Below, piece by piece: positions 23,019 through 34,377 of a stretch of DNA of 64,000 nucleotides. Within the stretch, counting starts at the first letter, position 1; every line of letters begins with the position of its first letter. The notes under the pieces were generated by a model. It ran no database searches. It was given only the letters and a program-made list of their open reading frames with translations, and was not told the origin of the DNA. The position numbers and the translations under genes are program-made. This stretch comes from Xylogone sp. PMI_703. Lineage: Eukaryota > Ascomycota > Leotiomycetes. The stretch lies in assembly GCA_021399445.1 (NCBI GenBank), contig JAJTUQ010000001.1, positions 8,370,001 through 8,434,000 of the forward strand, written 5' to 3'.

Positions 23019-26000
23019 ATGGATACGATGTCGTCTTGTTGGAGGTCTCAAGGCCTCTTTACGTATAGCTTATTATTAGCTTCTCAGTTATGTGTTGCCT
23101 CTGCTGCCATCAATTACGCTCTCAGAATTCCAGAGCTCCATGATGCAGCTATTACTCATAGGTCAACCTCAGATAGTGGACCCGGGCCCTATATCTGGCT
23201 AGTACACAAATGGCAATGTATGAGGTTTTCAGGCAATTCAATTAACGGCTTTTGCAGTGCCGGCTACGGCTATGAACGTGAGGGAGCAGTTATTGGACTC
23301 CAGTATATACAATGCTGTCCAAACCTGATTGGAGAAGTTGAGTTCTGTCTTGTTGGAGCAGAGTGCGATCCAACCTTGACTATTTCAGATCCGGCGTTGA
23401 ATGAGAGTCTTTGGATCATCGTGGATGACTCTTCAGCCCCGGTACCTGTTTGCGTTGATCCCCCGGGTAAAATATGTGGCTGGTAAGGAACATACAAGTA
23501 AACTTCATCATAGTGCTGAAACTCTGAAAAAGTAACTTTAATGATGTTACCTCTCCTGAAACTAGGAATGAGACACCAGAGCAAATTGGACTGTGTAGGT
23601 CAGTTTCTGATTGGCAGTGCTGCGGTGGTCGAGCGACAGATTCGGCATTTTGGTGTCCTTCTAGTTCGAATTGTGGAACCACTGGTCCTTGTAATGGAAC
23701 ACAAGCTACTACAGTTGTCTCTTCATATGACACATTTAACTCTATTGGATGCTATGGAGATCTGGGCAATTCCAGGACGCTACGTAATGGCTCATCATCA
23801 TCCTCAGATATGACTGTTGAGAAATGTGTCCAATTTGCTATTTCCGGTGGTTGGCAATATGCAGGAGTTGAAAATGGAAAGTAAGTGTTAATTTTTCGAT
23901 AGAAGATGGTATTCTAATCTATACCCAGCGAATGCTATGTTGGCAACACATTATTTAACGAAGCTGAACCCCAAGGATGCAACTCTCCATGTGCAGGTGC
24001 CCCACATGAGATCTGTGGAGGTAATAGTCGTATAAACATCTATCAGGATATTACTTGGAAACCACCTTCCCTAGATTACTTGAATACCGTCCTTCCACAG
24101 TGGATAGACAATTTAGATGCTCTCCAACAAGCTGTCAGCGTTTGGTACAATCTGCTTATCGATTCTCAGAGTCAAACAACCGGCAGCAACCAAAAGCGTC
24201 AAGACACAGGGACTTCTTCAGCAGTAACGACTGCATACAGCGTGGTAATTAGCAGACAACAAGCAACACGTGAGCTATGAGTTTCAATGAAGAGAATTTT
24301 ACTAATATGATATTTGTAATAGAACAAAGTAGTAGCGAAGCTCTTAGAGCATTTACTCAGGCTGAACAAAATGGGCTGGTATGGATCTTCTGTCCCTTGT
24401 ATATCCACAAGACATAATATATAGACTGTTCTGCTGATTCTCACTTTCTCCGCTGATAACTAGCGCCGAAACAATCGAAATGCAGAATTTGGGTAATTTT
24501 GGCCTTTTCTTCTATCAATTAAGGCAATACGTTAGTTGAATAACATGCTAATATGATCCTGTTTGATATTGACAGCGGATATGACAAATGCGCTATTTAC
24601 AGATATCAACTCAATTACCGCTTCTGCGGATGTAACCACTTCACTATCAGTTGCAGCTGATGTAGTGAGAAGTCTTATATGTTGTGGCATTTATTCACAT
24701 AACAGCATTCTGACATTTGAATCTTATAGATTGAAAGAATTGGTGCCCGAGCACTGGTTGCTGCAGCAAATGAGGAAGTCGTGTTTACCAGCTCTCGGTA
24801 TCTGTCGGTACTCCCTTATTAACATTTATCTATCTTTACGTTACATCTTGTGATTCGAGTAAAAAGAATCTAATCCGCTGTTCAGTTGCACTCGCAGCAG
24901 TTTTATTTGGTCAGACTGGGGGTGGGTCATCTACTTCACCACCACCGCCTAGCACGACATCATCAGCTCCGACTGGAGATTCAACACCGTACTACTTCTA
25001 CTACACGAATGATATGTCACAAGCACAGTTTGATCAGATAACAGCCTCTGTGATCAAAAATGGCGGCTCTGTTATAGAGAACTTCTCCGACAATGATATT
25101 AAATGGTTTTCATTTAATGCTGAGCTTTTCGATTCTCAGGTTCCAGATATCCTCAGTCATCCACTCTTAGAAGCTGCCTGCCTCGATGCATTTGTCACAT
25201 TTGACAATGAACAGCACAACGGATCCGGTATTGGGCCCGAGTCAAATGAAGAGCTTGAATCATTGCTCAACGTGACAACTCATGGCGGTAAATGGCGAAA
25301 GCGAGCAATTCCGGGCAACGCAGTACTTGTTGATGCCCCCTTAACCTCCCCAGGTGGCCTCACAGGTATTTCCGGTTGGCCTTTCCACTTACAATGGATA
25401 TCCAACCTTTGAGCTAAAAATAATCTAAATGGAAACTGTGAGTTATTTCTAATTTTATCCTTTACCTAGTTAATATACTAAATACACGAATCATAGTTTT
25501 GGATATCCCACAATTCTTTTTTGACGAGGCCCTGTTTGATAATTCAATCATTGTATACGTACTGGACACGGGAATTGATCCGGCTGATAGCGTATGATCA
25601 ACGGGATTTTCCAAGTGACTTGCTAACTTGTGCTTTAGGACTTTGCTGCAGGGCAAATATCAGAACAGTATGATTATGTGGACAAACCTATAGGCGTAAA
25701 TCGTCCAATTGTAGATAATAATGGGCATGGAACTGCAGTGGCTTCTTTAATAGCGTATGTGGTAACTGTCTCATGAACTGCCGCACTATTTCTCTTCTGA
25801 GTGGACAAGATTTGGCCTTTCGGCCTTTTAGCTTTTAAGCAATGCCAGCTGATTCTGTGGCTTTAGGGGAACTATAGCTGGCGTTAACAGAGCAGCGAAC
25901 CTTATTCCAATCCGATTTGACGCTAGGATTAGTAATGCTCAACAAGTTAATTCGAGTGTCAAAACCTTATCACGAGCTTTTCCAGGTATCCTCAAGTTGC

Positions 26001-26874
26001 ACAAAAGCAAAGGCAATCCAAAAGCTATAATCAATATATCTTTCGGAATGCCTGCTTTCATGTTTAGTCAAGGCAACAAATTTGTCTCACTTCTGGAAGG
26101 GAGTAAGGCTGATCCTTTTCCAAAATTCTTGCAAGAATGTACTGCAGCAAATATTGCTGTAGTCATGTCAGCAGGTAATGATGCTGCAACCAATCCTGAT
26201 TTAACCCAATCTTCTCCTCGAAGATGGGCAAAGTCCAGCACCCCCTATGTTGTGGTTGGAGCGGCTGACCAAAACGGCAAACGAGCTCCATTCTCTAACT
26301 ATGTTGATCCTGCCGGTGCCGGAATTCTTTCCTTATACAACTTGGGTGTAAATGTGGTCAGCGCATTGGCGGGAGGGAATACTTTCTTTAAAGCCCAAAG
26401 TGGAACTTCGCATGCCACTGCCTTGACATCAGGTGTTCTTAGTATACTGATGTCTCAAGGTTTAGCTACAGCTTCTTCAGCAAAATCCGTTCTACAGAAT
26501 ATTGGAACCCAAAAGAAAGGTCTAAATTGGCCTGCAGATGTTCAAGGCCTCCCAGTCATTCCGCGGGCTGCCACCAACCATGAAATAACTTGCCCTGCAG
26601 GCATGTCACCAAGCACTCAGTCCCCGTTCCGTGCAACTTTTGCCAATGGAGCAAACCAGTTGTACCAGTTCGGCCCACTAGCGCTTGATGATTATACGAC
26701 CGAATCTCAGAAGGTACCTACTTATGTACATTATCAATATTCAAAGAGAATCCTAGTATTATATGAGTTATTATCCAGGGATTCGTCGGCTAATCTCTAC
26801 CATTATAGGTCCCCTTTCCTTGGCGATGTATTGCAGTACAACCACACGCTCCTGTGCAACCAATCACCGCTTGA
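23019..26874 (+). CDS. Secreted multidomain protein: Cys-rich region, WSC domain, helical region, subtilisin (S8) protease
   Basis: A large secreted protein, about 950 aa over roughly 11 exons. The signal peptide follows the ATG at 23019 (SLLLASQLCVASA). Exon 1 (23019-23482) and exon 2 (23566-23880) encode a Cys-rich region. A WSC carbohydrate-binding domain spans exons 2-3 (GCYGDLGNSRTL to CAGAPHEICGG). An Ala/Gln-rich helical stretch follows at about 24.1-24.9 kb, then a Pro/Ser linker and an I9-like prodomain (25014-25200). The subtilisin triad is visible: Asp in YVLDTGID, His in NNGHGTAVAS, oxyanion Asn in MSAGNDAA and Ser in QSGTSHATALTSGV. The DTG, HGT and GTSHA exons join in frame. Boundaries at 24.3-24.9 kb, 25.36-25.5 kb and the last exon (stop inferred at 26874) are tentative. 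An active, cell-wall-targeted protease is the simplest reading. Confidence 0.78.
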
Positions 26875-28071
26875 TACTCTGCAATAACCCTTGGCTGAAA
26901 ACCCAATTCATATTGGGAGCGTGATTTGGTTCATGCAAACACCGGAAGTGTCACTTGATTGCCGGCCTGAACGGGAAGTGAATGAATATATTTTCATTTC
27001 AAGTCCTCTATCTCAAAGCCCTTATTTTAGTTAGCTCTCTTCCTTCTAAGTATATACGATAGCTATCCACAGCTTTTAAGCAATAAAGATATCATTATAC
27101 TATCAGGAACGGCCATTCTCCAAACTTGAACAACATTGGCTTTCTCATAACAAGGGTGTGAATCCGTGAAGTGGTGCCTCGTGAAAGGTCCATCCAATTC
27201 AATGCGTCAACTGACCAGAACCTCAGAAAAACAAACCTTGCAAACAATGAACGGAAGACTATATTATATCTTCGCAACCTTTTGGCATCGAAAGCTGGGC
27301 GGGGCTTAGCAAAGAATCCAAATCTACTGTGTATACATTTCTATAATTATATTATCCAGAGAAATGACGGCAATAAGCTCTCTGTGAATTCGTAGCTACT
27401 CGGATCTGCCTCGCCAACAGCTAATGCGACAACAGCTGGAATAAGTAGGTACCGGCACTTTTTTTTTTAATTTGCTATTTAAATTACACATATAATACCA
27501 ATACGCAGCCGAGAGAGAGACACACCTCGGAGAGCATGCAATGGCGTCCCACGTCGCCTACCCCCTTGCAGTTTCCAACTATATAAAACTACACTTTGAT
27601 TTTAATATCATTTTAAGTCAAGCATACTGGTTACTTTCTCCAAATAATACTTAGAGAACACAATACTCTTAAGGCCGTTTATAGTAAGGCACTTACTCTC
27701 CACAAATTATGCTCTTATCATAAATATAACTCGTACGTGTCAAAAATAGCTCGGATACCTAAAATTGTACCATTACCAGCCCAAAGAGCTAGCTTATTGA
27801 CTTGCTTATTCAAATCAATTTTAAGCCTCAGGCATTTTTGTTTCCCACGTGCGAGGCCTGAGGATTGATTAGTTATAAATAATATAGGCTGACTTAACTC
27901 TACACATCTCAGGTCCGTTGTCGAAACACATTTCAACAGCTACAAGACGCGATATAATAGCTAGTATGTATTTAATTGCTCATGTCTCGACGTACTGGCT
28001 GATTATTAAACCTCAGTGAATCTAACCAAAGGTATACAACCAATCCATCACCACCACCGGCTTGGTAATAA
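26875..28071. other. Intergenic region between protease and pseudokinase
   Basis: 1.2 kb of AT-rich DNA with no gene recognised. It should hold the start of the pseudokinase gene, but the three frames just upstream of 28072 are closed by stops and no ATG exon could be identified. Confidence 0.4.
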
Positions 28072-29565
28072 CAGTGTCCAGACTCTGTGATAACAACCGG
28101 CGTTCTCACGGTTACCCTTCATGAAGCTCGAGGACTGACCACTATCCTTCCTGACGAAACTCAGGGATATACTCTATCCTCCAGTGACATAACGAAGCAG
28201 CGTGTTCTTAGGGCTTATCTACCGTATGCCGTAATCGACTTCGACAAGAGCCAGATTATCGATAAAGCCTACTTAGGAACTTATGATGCTCCAGTCTGGT
28301 CCTATGGAGGTAACCCCAAACCCTGTTTTGACGTCACCCGTAAGACCAGCCTGCAAATCTGGCTGTACCAGACTGTACTTAAAAAAGACAACACAACTAC
28401 GACTCCTTTCTTGGGTACAGTCATATACCAACCATCTTTGAAGCAAGGAGAAAACATTTCAGAAGAATGGCTAGATCTTCGCGGAGGAACAGGAGCTATC
28501 TTGATTACGGTGCAATTTGTCCCTAACGAAGGATTCAGACTGAGCCCTGAGAATTTTGGAATTTTGTGGTATCTTAATACAGATAAAGGAAAGGAATTGT
28601 TAGTCAGGTATATATAATTGCGTCCTATTTTGCTACTGTCTACTAATAGACACACTCATGTTCACAGAAAAAAAGATAACCATCGATATTATGTGATGTT
28701 TAGGTCGCGGAGTCCCAAGGCCCATAGAGACCGACTCGTCCGGTGGCCAGTCACTGCCCAGATTGACAATCCTTTCATTGCTACATTGAAATTCAATCTC
28801 GAACCTTCTACGGCAAGAAATAGAGTAGTTGGTGTTTTCGTCTCCACCGAGCGATTGTCAGCGCACCTGAAAAACATCCACCATTTCGACATTTTCGAAA
28901 CTCGTTTGTATGCCGCCCAGCTAGTTTACGCTTTGGAATGTTTACATCGCTTTGACATTGCATATGGCGATCTGCAAATGCAGGATATTTGCGTCGATTA
29001 CACGGGCCATATCCTTCTTATTAACTTTGATATTTTCCTCCAATGTTTACCTGGTGATGATGCTCTCTTAGCCCCGAATATAAATTCTTGTTTTAAGCTA
29101 ATATAACCTACCACAGATTCCAACGAAGCACCAACAACTGAGCATATAGACTCTGGACATTTTCATTCTCAAGCTACATCTATTCCCGCTTTGAAGACGG
29201 CTGATTGGTGGTCCTTGGGTACTATTATATGCGAGATGCTAACGGGTTGCCGCTCATCCATCGACAACTACGAAGAGGTTCTCCAACAGATCTTTGATCC
29301 AACTTTAAACCTCCATAATGATAATAATGAGACTGTTCTTCTCCTTCGAGATGCCAAGGAACTTGTGACACGGTTACTGGACCCTGATCCTCTCACTCGC
29401 CTAGGCGCCAATGGTTCTTCAGAGATTAAGGCCCATCCTTTCTTTAATGGAATAGACTGGGCGAAGCTCTTGCGGAAGGAATATGTGCCTTGTTTCCGAC
29501 CTCGCCCATTGGATCCAATGGCTAATGTAGATGATACTTGTCGCCTTGGCCTAGAAGAAAAGTAA
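28072..29565 (+). pseudogene. Sch9-like AGC kinase homologue without catalytic residues (pseudokinase)
   Basis: Three exons (28072-28607, 28668-29053, 29117-29565) join in frame to 456 codons and look like fungal Sch9/SchA. The first part is a C2 domain (GVLTVTLHEARGL, then EEWLDLRGGTGAI), followed by a kinase fold. Recognisable anchors are DNPFIATLKF, YAAQLVYALECLHRF, DYTGHILLINFD, KTADWWSLGTIICEMLTG, RLLDPDPLTRLGANG and AHPFFNGIDWAKLL. The Gly-rich loop is gone (ENFGILWYLNTDKGK), the VAIK lysine is replaced (YYVMFRSR), HRD reads YGD with QMQD for KPEN, and DFG reads NFD. The activation loop is shortened. No in-frame ATG exists in the first exon, so either an upstream start exon is missed or the gene is dead. 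The intact frame over 456 codons argues for selection, or for recent origin. Catalysis is very unlikely. Confidence 0.72.
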
Positions 29566-32018
29566 AGACAAGAGACCGATATGGAGAGGGTTAGGAAGGC
29601 CCTCGAAATGTTGAAAGATGGGTACTAAAGGATATGACTGGTCATGATTACAGGGTTAATTGAACATACCCCTTCCGTGGCCTGTTTGAGATTTATGATT
29701 TATGCATGAGACATGTATACTGATTTATATAGATTTATGCGTGCTTAAAGGTTACCGCATGATTTTATGCTTTCCTTTCTTGAACATTGCAATTATTTGT
29801 TCTGAGAAAATCTGTATTTCTATGAATATTTTAGCTAGCTTAGACATAGTATCTTTTTAAACATTAGTAGCTTCTCCAAATCATATTTCATAGAAGTAAT
29901 ATTTGTTCATATAAGTATCTACCCATACTCTCCACTTAGCAGATCTAGTTGCAGTACAAACGGTTAAGATATACAAAAGTTTGTCTACATTATAGACGAT
30001 GGACTCTTTCAGGGCCGAAGTTGAGCTCATACTTTCTATCAGGGTGCTGAAAGCCGATATGGCAGGGAAGGTCGGCCTGGCTGTCAGCTCTATGGACATA
30101 GAACAGTAGCCCCCACAGGTAATTAAGAGGCCGTAAATCAACTTATGCTATATCTCTTGGAGTTTAGACATCAATACACTATATCATCACAACCTCGTGC
30201 GCCCATAGTTGACATACTCTCGCAGTATCCTTGGCCTCATAGTATCTAGCTGGATATACCAGAGAACTTACTTCTACAGTGATGCCCGGGAAAGTTCCGG
30301 CACCGTTGGGCGGCCAATATTCTGAAAAACCTTACCAATCGACAATAAAGAGAGTGGCTACCAACATATGGGCGACTCTCACAGCGGGAAAGTTTAAGCC
30401 CTGCTTTCATATCAACACGGTTCTTCAGCATAAGGGATACCGACTGCCCCTGGAAAGACCGTGACCATGGTTGCAATGTCACCAGCCGTGCCATTAACCG
30501 CTGGGGCGCTGACGGCCTGGATGCTTACCGCACCATCCGGCGTCCGCCCGGGTGGCTCGTCCATGGCCCTCAACGCTCCCGTGGGAAGGTCCGGGCCTCT
30601 CCCGCGGCAGTGGTTGACGGGGAAGGGTCCTTTCCTGTGGCCGTCGGAAGCCTTGGCCCTCATTTTCGTCTCTTATCTTGCCAATCCTTTCCACTGGCTG
30701 GAAGCCTCTTCCCCCCGCTATTCAAGGGACTTCCCTAGCTAATTCAAGAGGACTTTGCTTTGTTCTGGCACAGCATTCACCTATGGCGGGATTGCCGTTG
30801 ACACGAACGCGCATTGACCGCCGACCCGACCACAAGGTCTATCCCGGGCCTAGCTGCGGGTTCAACCACTTGGGTACGCTGGCGCGTTGGCGTTCGTGAC
30901 GGGCGGGCTAGGCTGTTGAGGCTGTTGATTGCTGGTTGCAAATCTATGGCTCCTTCACTGTGCGATGCGTGAAAACCGAGCCGTGAGCTTCTCGTTTCAT
31001 TCTCTCTTGATTTCTTTTCCTTGATGCTGTGTTCACATTACGGTATTCTTCATAAACTGAGAAAATGATACATGCCACGGCACATGCATTGTTCTGCCTC
31101 GGGCAACGGGCATCTTTTTAAGAAGGGATCTTCACTTCAGACTTGCCGATTACCACGGTATTGGAATGCCTCTACCATAATCAACCAATTGTATTATGCC
31201 CGTGTTGCATTTATTACTATTGGAAATTCTGATCCATTGCTTTTTTAGGTGGCGTGTTCCCTTTCCGCTTTCTTGTGTTGGTACTCGATGACTACTGTGG
31301 TATTCCAGGAGTCGTTGCGACCACTCACAGCTTTGCTTTTTCTCAAACCCCTCCTGCTCTGTCATTTGTGATACAATTTTGGAGGAGTTCGGCCCACATT
31401 CTGGAGAAATACCCCGGCCTACGACTGTGGTGACATGGTTTCTCCACGAAGTCTCTTTTGATTAAGCCAATCCCTGTCTTCACAATCATTGCAGTCTAAC
31501 AGGCAGCTCGCGGTGTTTTGGTGGTAAGAAGTGACGGCTTCGTAGTATTGACGACTATGGAAGGATGCAGTGCTCCACAAGTTGAAGAATTTCTTGCCAC
31601 ATACCGGTAGCTACAGCAGTAGTAGTAGGGTGGACTTGAGGAAACAAAGGGTTGCATTGCAGGTTCTTTTATAGCTAGCACTGCAGTTCCAGGCATTGCG
31701 ATAAAGGACAATGCTGTAAATGTATTGGAACGATTGAGAAGCATGTGGTTACATCCAGCGTTCCCCGATTGCAGAACGGCAATGTAGTGTAAGAAATACC
31801 ACGCTTTTCTCACGCCCCAGGATGCTTCAGACGGTGAGAAATTCTAATCTCCGGGCAGTACATTTGACATCCGGCTTGGGGAATGCCCGTATATTATGGA
31901 TTTCTAGCCCCCTTCAAAACTTCTTCCCGCGAAGAAGCCCTGTTCTCCAACAAAGGGCCTGGCCCGCGCTCCCCTTCCGCTTCCAACTCTAACTGTGCAA
32001 AGGACGACCGAAACAAAG
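29566..32018. other. Intergenic region with a GC-rich block
   Basis: 2.45 kb without a supportable gene. A GC-rich block at about 30440-30900 stands out from AT-rich flanks and is open in several frames (for example minus 30663-30412), yet no domain is visible. It may be a relic of a mobile element or gene. The last 200 bp are the promoter and leader of the MFS gene. Confidence 0.4.
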
Positions 32019-33635
32019 ATGTCGCTGTACAGACTTGAGGGAAGGGCGCTGACGGCGTGCATTACACTGACTTCAGGAGCGGGCTTCCTCCTCTTCGGGT
32101 ACGACCAGGGCGTGTTTGGCGGGCTACTCTCCATCCCCGCCTTCCTCAAGACATTCGACCATCCCGACTCCGCTGTCCAGGGCCAGATTGTCTCAAGCTA
32201 TGACCTTGGGTGCATGTTCGGAGCCCTACTGTGGTGCATGTTCGGAGCCCTACTGTCCGTCTTTGTCGGCGACAAGCTGGGGCGACGACTATCAATTGCT
32301 CTGGCTTGCACTATCATCATTGTGGGCGGCGCGCTGCAGTCCTGCGCCTACAAGCTGCCTCATATCATTGTCGCCCGTATTGTCACCGGCTTGGGCACTG
32401 GTATCAACACTACAGCTATTCCGCTATGGCAGAGTGAAACCTCTAAGCCCAAGCATCGCGGGAGTCTCATCTCCGTCCAGCTCATCCTTCTCATTGCCGG
32501 TCTCGTTATCACCAGCTTAATCAACTTCGGTTTCACCTATGTGGACCAGAATAAAGATGTGACTTGGCGCTTTCCATTGGCCTTCCAGTGCTTCTTCGCG
32601 CTCTTGACCATGGGGCTCCTATACTTCATGCCTGAATCGCCACGTTGGCTGGTTTTGAAGGATCGGACAAACGAGGCCCAGCAGATCATCGCCCGCCTGC
32701 TCGCCAAGCCTACTGATGATCAGGAAGTGAGGGACAGTCTGGCACTTATTGTCGATGCTGTTGAGTGGGAGAGGAAAACGCAGAAGCCTGGGCTTCGTGA
32801 AATCTTCAGCGGTGGCAGGCAGCAAACCTTCCGACGTATCGTGCTTGGAGCTGGGCCATCGTTCATGCAGCAGGTCGGGGGCACCAATGTCATTGCCTAC
32901 TACCTACCAGTTGTTCTTGTTAACTCGTTTGGCTTCAGTGCACGCATGGCTTTGGTGTTGTCAATTGTGGATTTTATCTCATTCGGTATCTGGGCTATGG
33001 TCGGCACATTCCTCGTTGATAGAGTAGGTCGCAAGAAGCTCTTGATGGTGGGCGCTTTTGGGCAGAGTGTATGCTTTGGTTTGGCAGCATTGGGTCTAAG
33101 CTATGGCACAAAGCCTATGGGCGCTTTCGCTGTGACCTGGATTTTTGTGTTCTATGTTTTCCAGGTAAGGGCAATTCAACTTCAGACTGCTTTTGGTACG
33201 GTAGACTGATATGTCATGCAGGGAACATCATACCTTAATATTCCATTCATTTATCCTTCCGAAATCAACTCGCACCGAATGCGGAATACTGGAGCTGCAA
33301 TTGCCATGATTGTGCAATGGACATTCGTCTATGTTGTGGTGCTGATCACTCCACCTGGTATTACGAATCTAGGCTGGAAGTTCTACTTCATATTCTGCGC
33401 TTTTAATGCATCGTTCTTGCCCCTCATCTACTTCTTTTATATCGAGACCTCGGGTCTATCTCTCGAGCAAATCGATCGGATCTTCGAGACCAAGTACGAG
33501 GGTGGTTCGAAGATGTCATATAACGAGGCTATCAGGATCGTGCGGGAGGAAGGAGACGTAACGCACCAAGAGAGAGAAGAAACAAACGGAAGCAGTATCG
33601 AGAAAGTTGCTGTCACGAATAGTGCCAAGGAGTAA
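32019..33635 (+). CDS. MFS sugar transporter (hexose-type sugar porter)
   Basis: A twelve-helix sugar porter of 519 aa in two exons, 32019-33164 and 33222-33635, phase 0. The upstream frame is open from 31995 but begins with GTG; the ATG at 32019 (MSLYRLEG) is the start. Family motifs are GYDQGVFGGLL in helix 1, GDKLGRR after helix 2, LGTGINTTAIPLWQSE in helix 4-5, RGSL, the PESPRWLVLKDR motif after helix 6, QQVGGTNVIAYYLP in helix 7, DRVGRKKLL, then after the intron YPSEINSHRMRNTG and ETSGLSLEQIDRIFE. Helix 2 contains an eight-residue direct repeat (CMFGALLW, CMFGALLS), an in-frame 24-bp duplication. The Zn2Cys6 regulator gene lies 742 bp downstream on the same strand and could be its regulator, though this is inference. 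Confidence 0.92.
32211..32255 (+). repeat. 24-bp in-frame tandem duplication in the transporter
   Basis: Unit 32211-32234 begins TGCATGTTCGGAGCCCTACT and is repeated without change for 21 bp at 32235-32255. It adds eight residues to transmembrane helix 2. Identical copies point to a recent slippage event. Confidence 0.95.
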
Positions 33636-34377
33636 TAACTCGGCCATTCTTACTTTTTCTTATATATGATAAGACGGATTATAATGTAATTCATGACCCC
33701 TTATTTTTATTGAATCATGGCAACCGTATTCCTTGTAATAGTATATTAACGGGCTGATGGCTAATGCAGAAGCTGCACCGTAAACGATGTCTTGCATTAG
33801 CCAGTCTATGCACGAAGCTTGAAATTGCGTAGTGTGTTGGCACTGGTGGTAAGCAGAGTTGTAGATGTAAGCCCCCTAGCCCGGGTCGAGCCCAGCCCAT
33901 CCTTTATTCCTAATCCCCCGGAGAGCTATTGCAGGGGCAGGAAAGGCTTCTAGCTGCTCCTGCATTGCCCACGTAGCGAAAGCCGTATCCAGCGTGCCAT
34001 TAACGATGATCATTAGCCAATACGGCAGGCAAGGCAGAGAAAGAGGTTAAGTAATACCCGGCGATTGATAAAATCGAGTAATAAATAATAATCAATCCTG
34101 TCATGTTGGGACAAGTACAGTATCTTTGCTCGTGCTACAACAAGCGGCTGACCCCTTCGGAGCTTTCTCCTCCAGCTCTTCTCTCTCACTGCAGACACAG
34201 CTGCTACCCCGCATTACTGGATCATTTTGCTTGAGACGGTTTTGCCTAACTCTTGTGGCTTTCACTTTGCCTTCTTTTACTGTCTTATTCCCTCTTAGCT
34301 CGAGCCCTAGCGTCTCGATTTTGTTCCTGGGGGTGGAGCTTGGGGAATGTTCGACAAAGCACCGACTCTGGCCGACG
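33636..34377. other. Intergenic region before the transcription factor
   Basis: 742 bp with no gene. It includes a short near-palindromic stretch around 33930-33965 (TGCAGGGGCAGG and CTGCTCCTGCA). It is presumably the terminator of the MFS gene and the promoter of the regulator. The long CT-rich stretch before 34378 is typical of fungal leaders. Confidence 0.4.
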
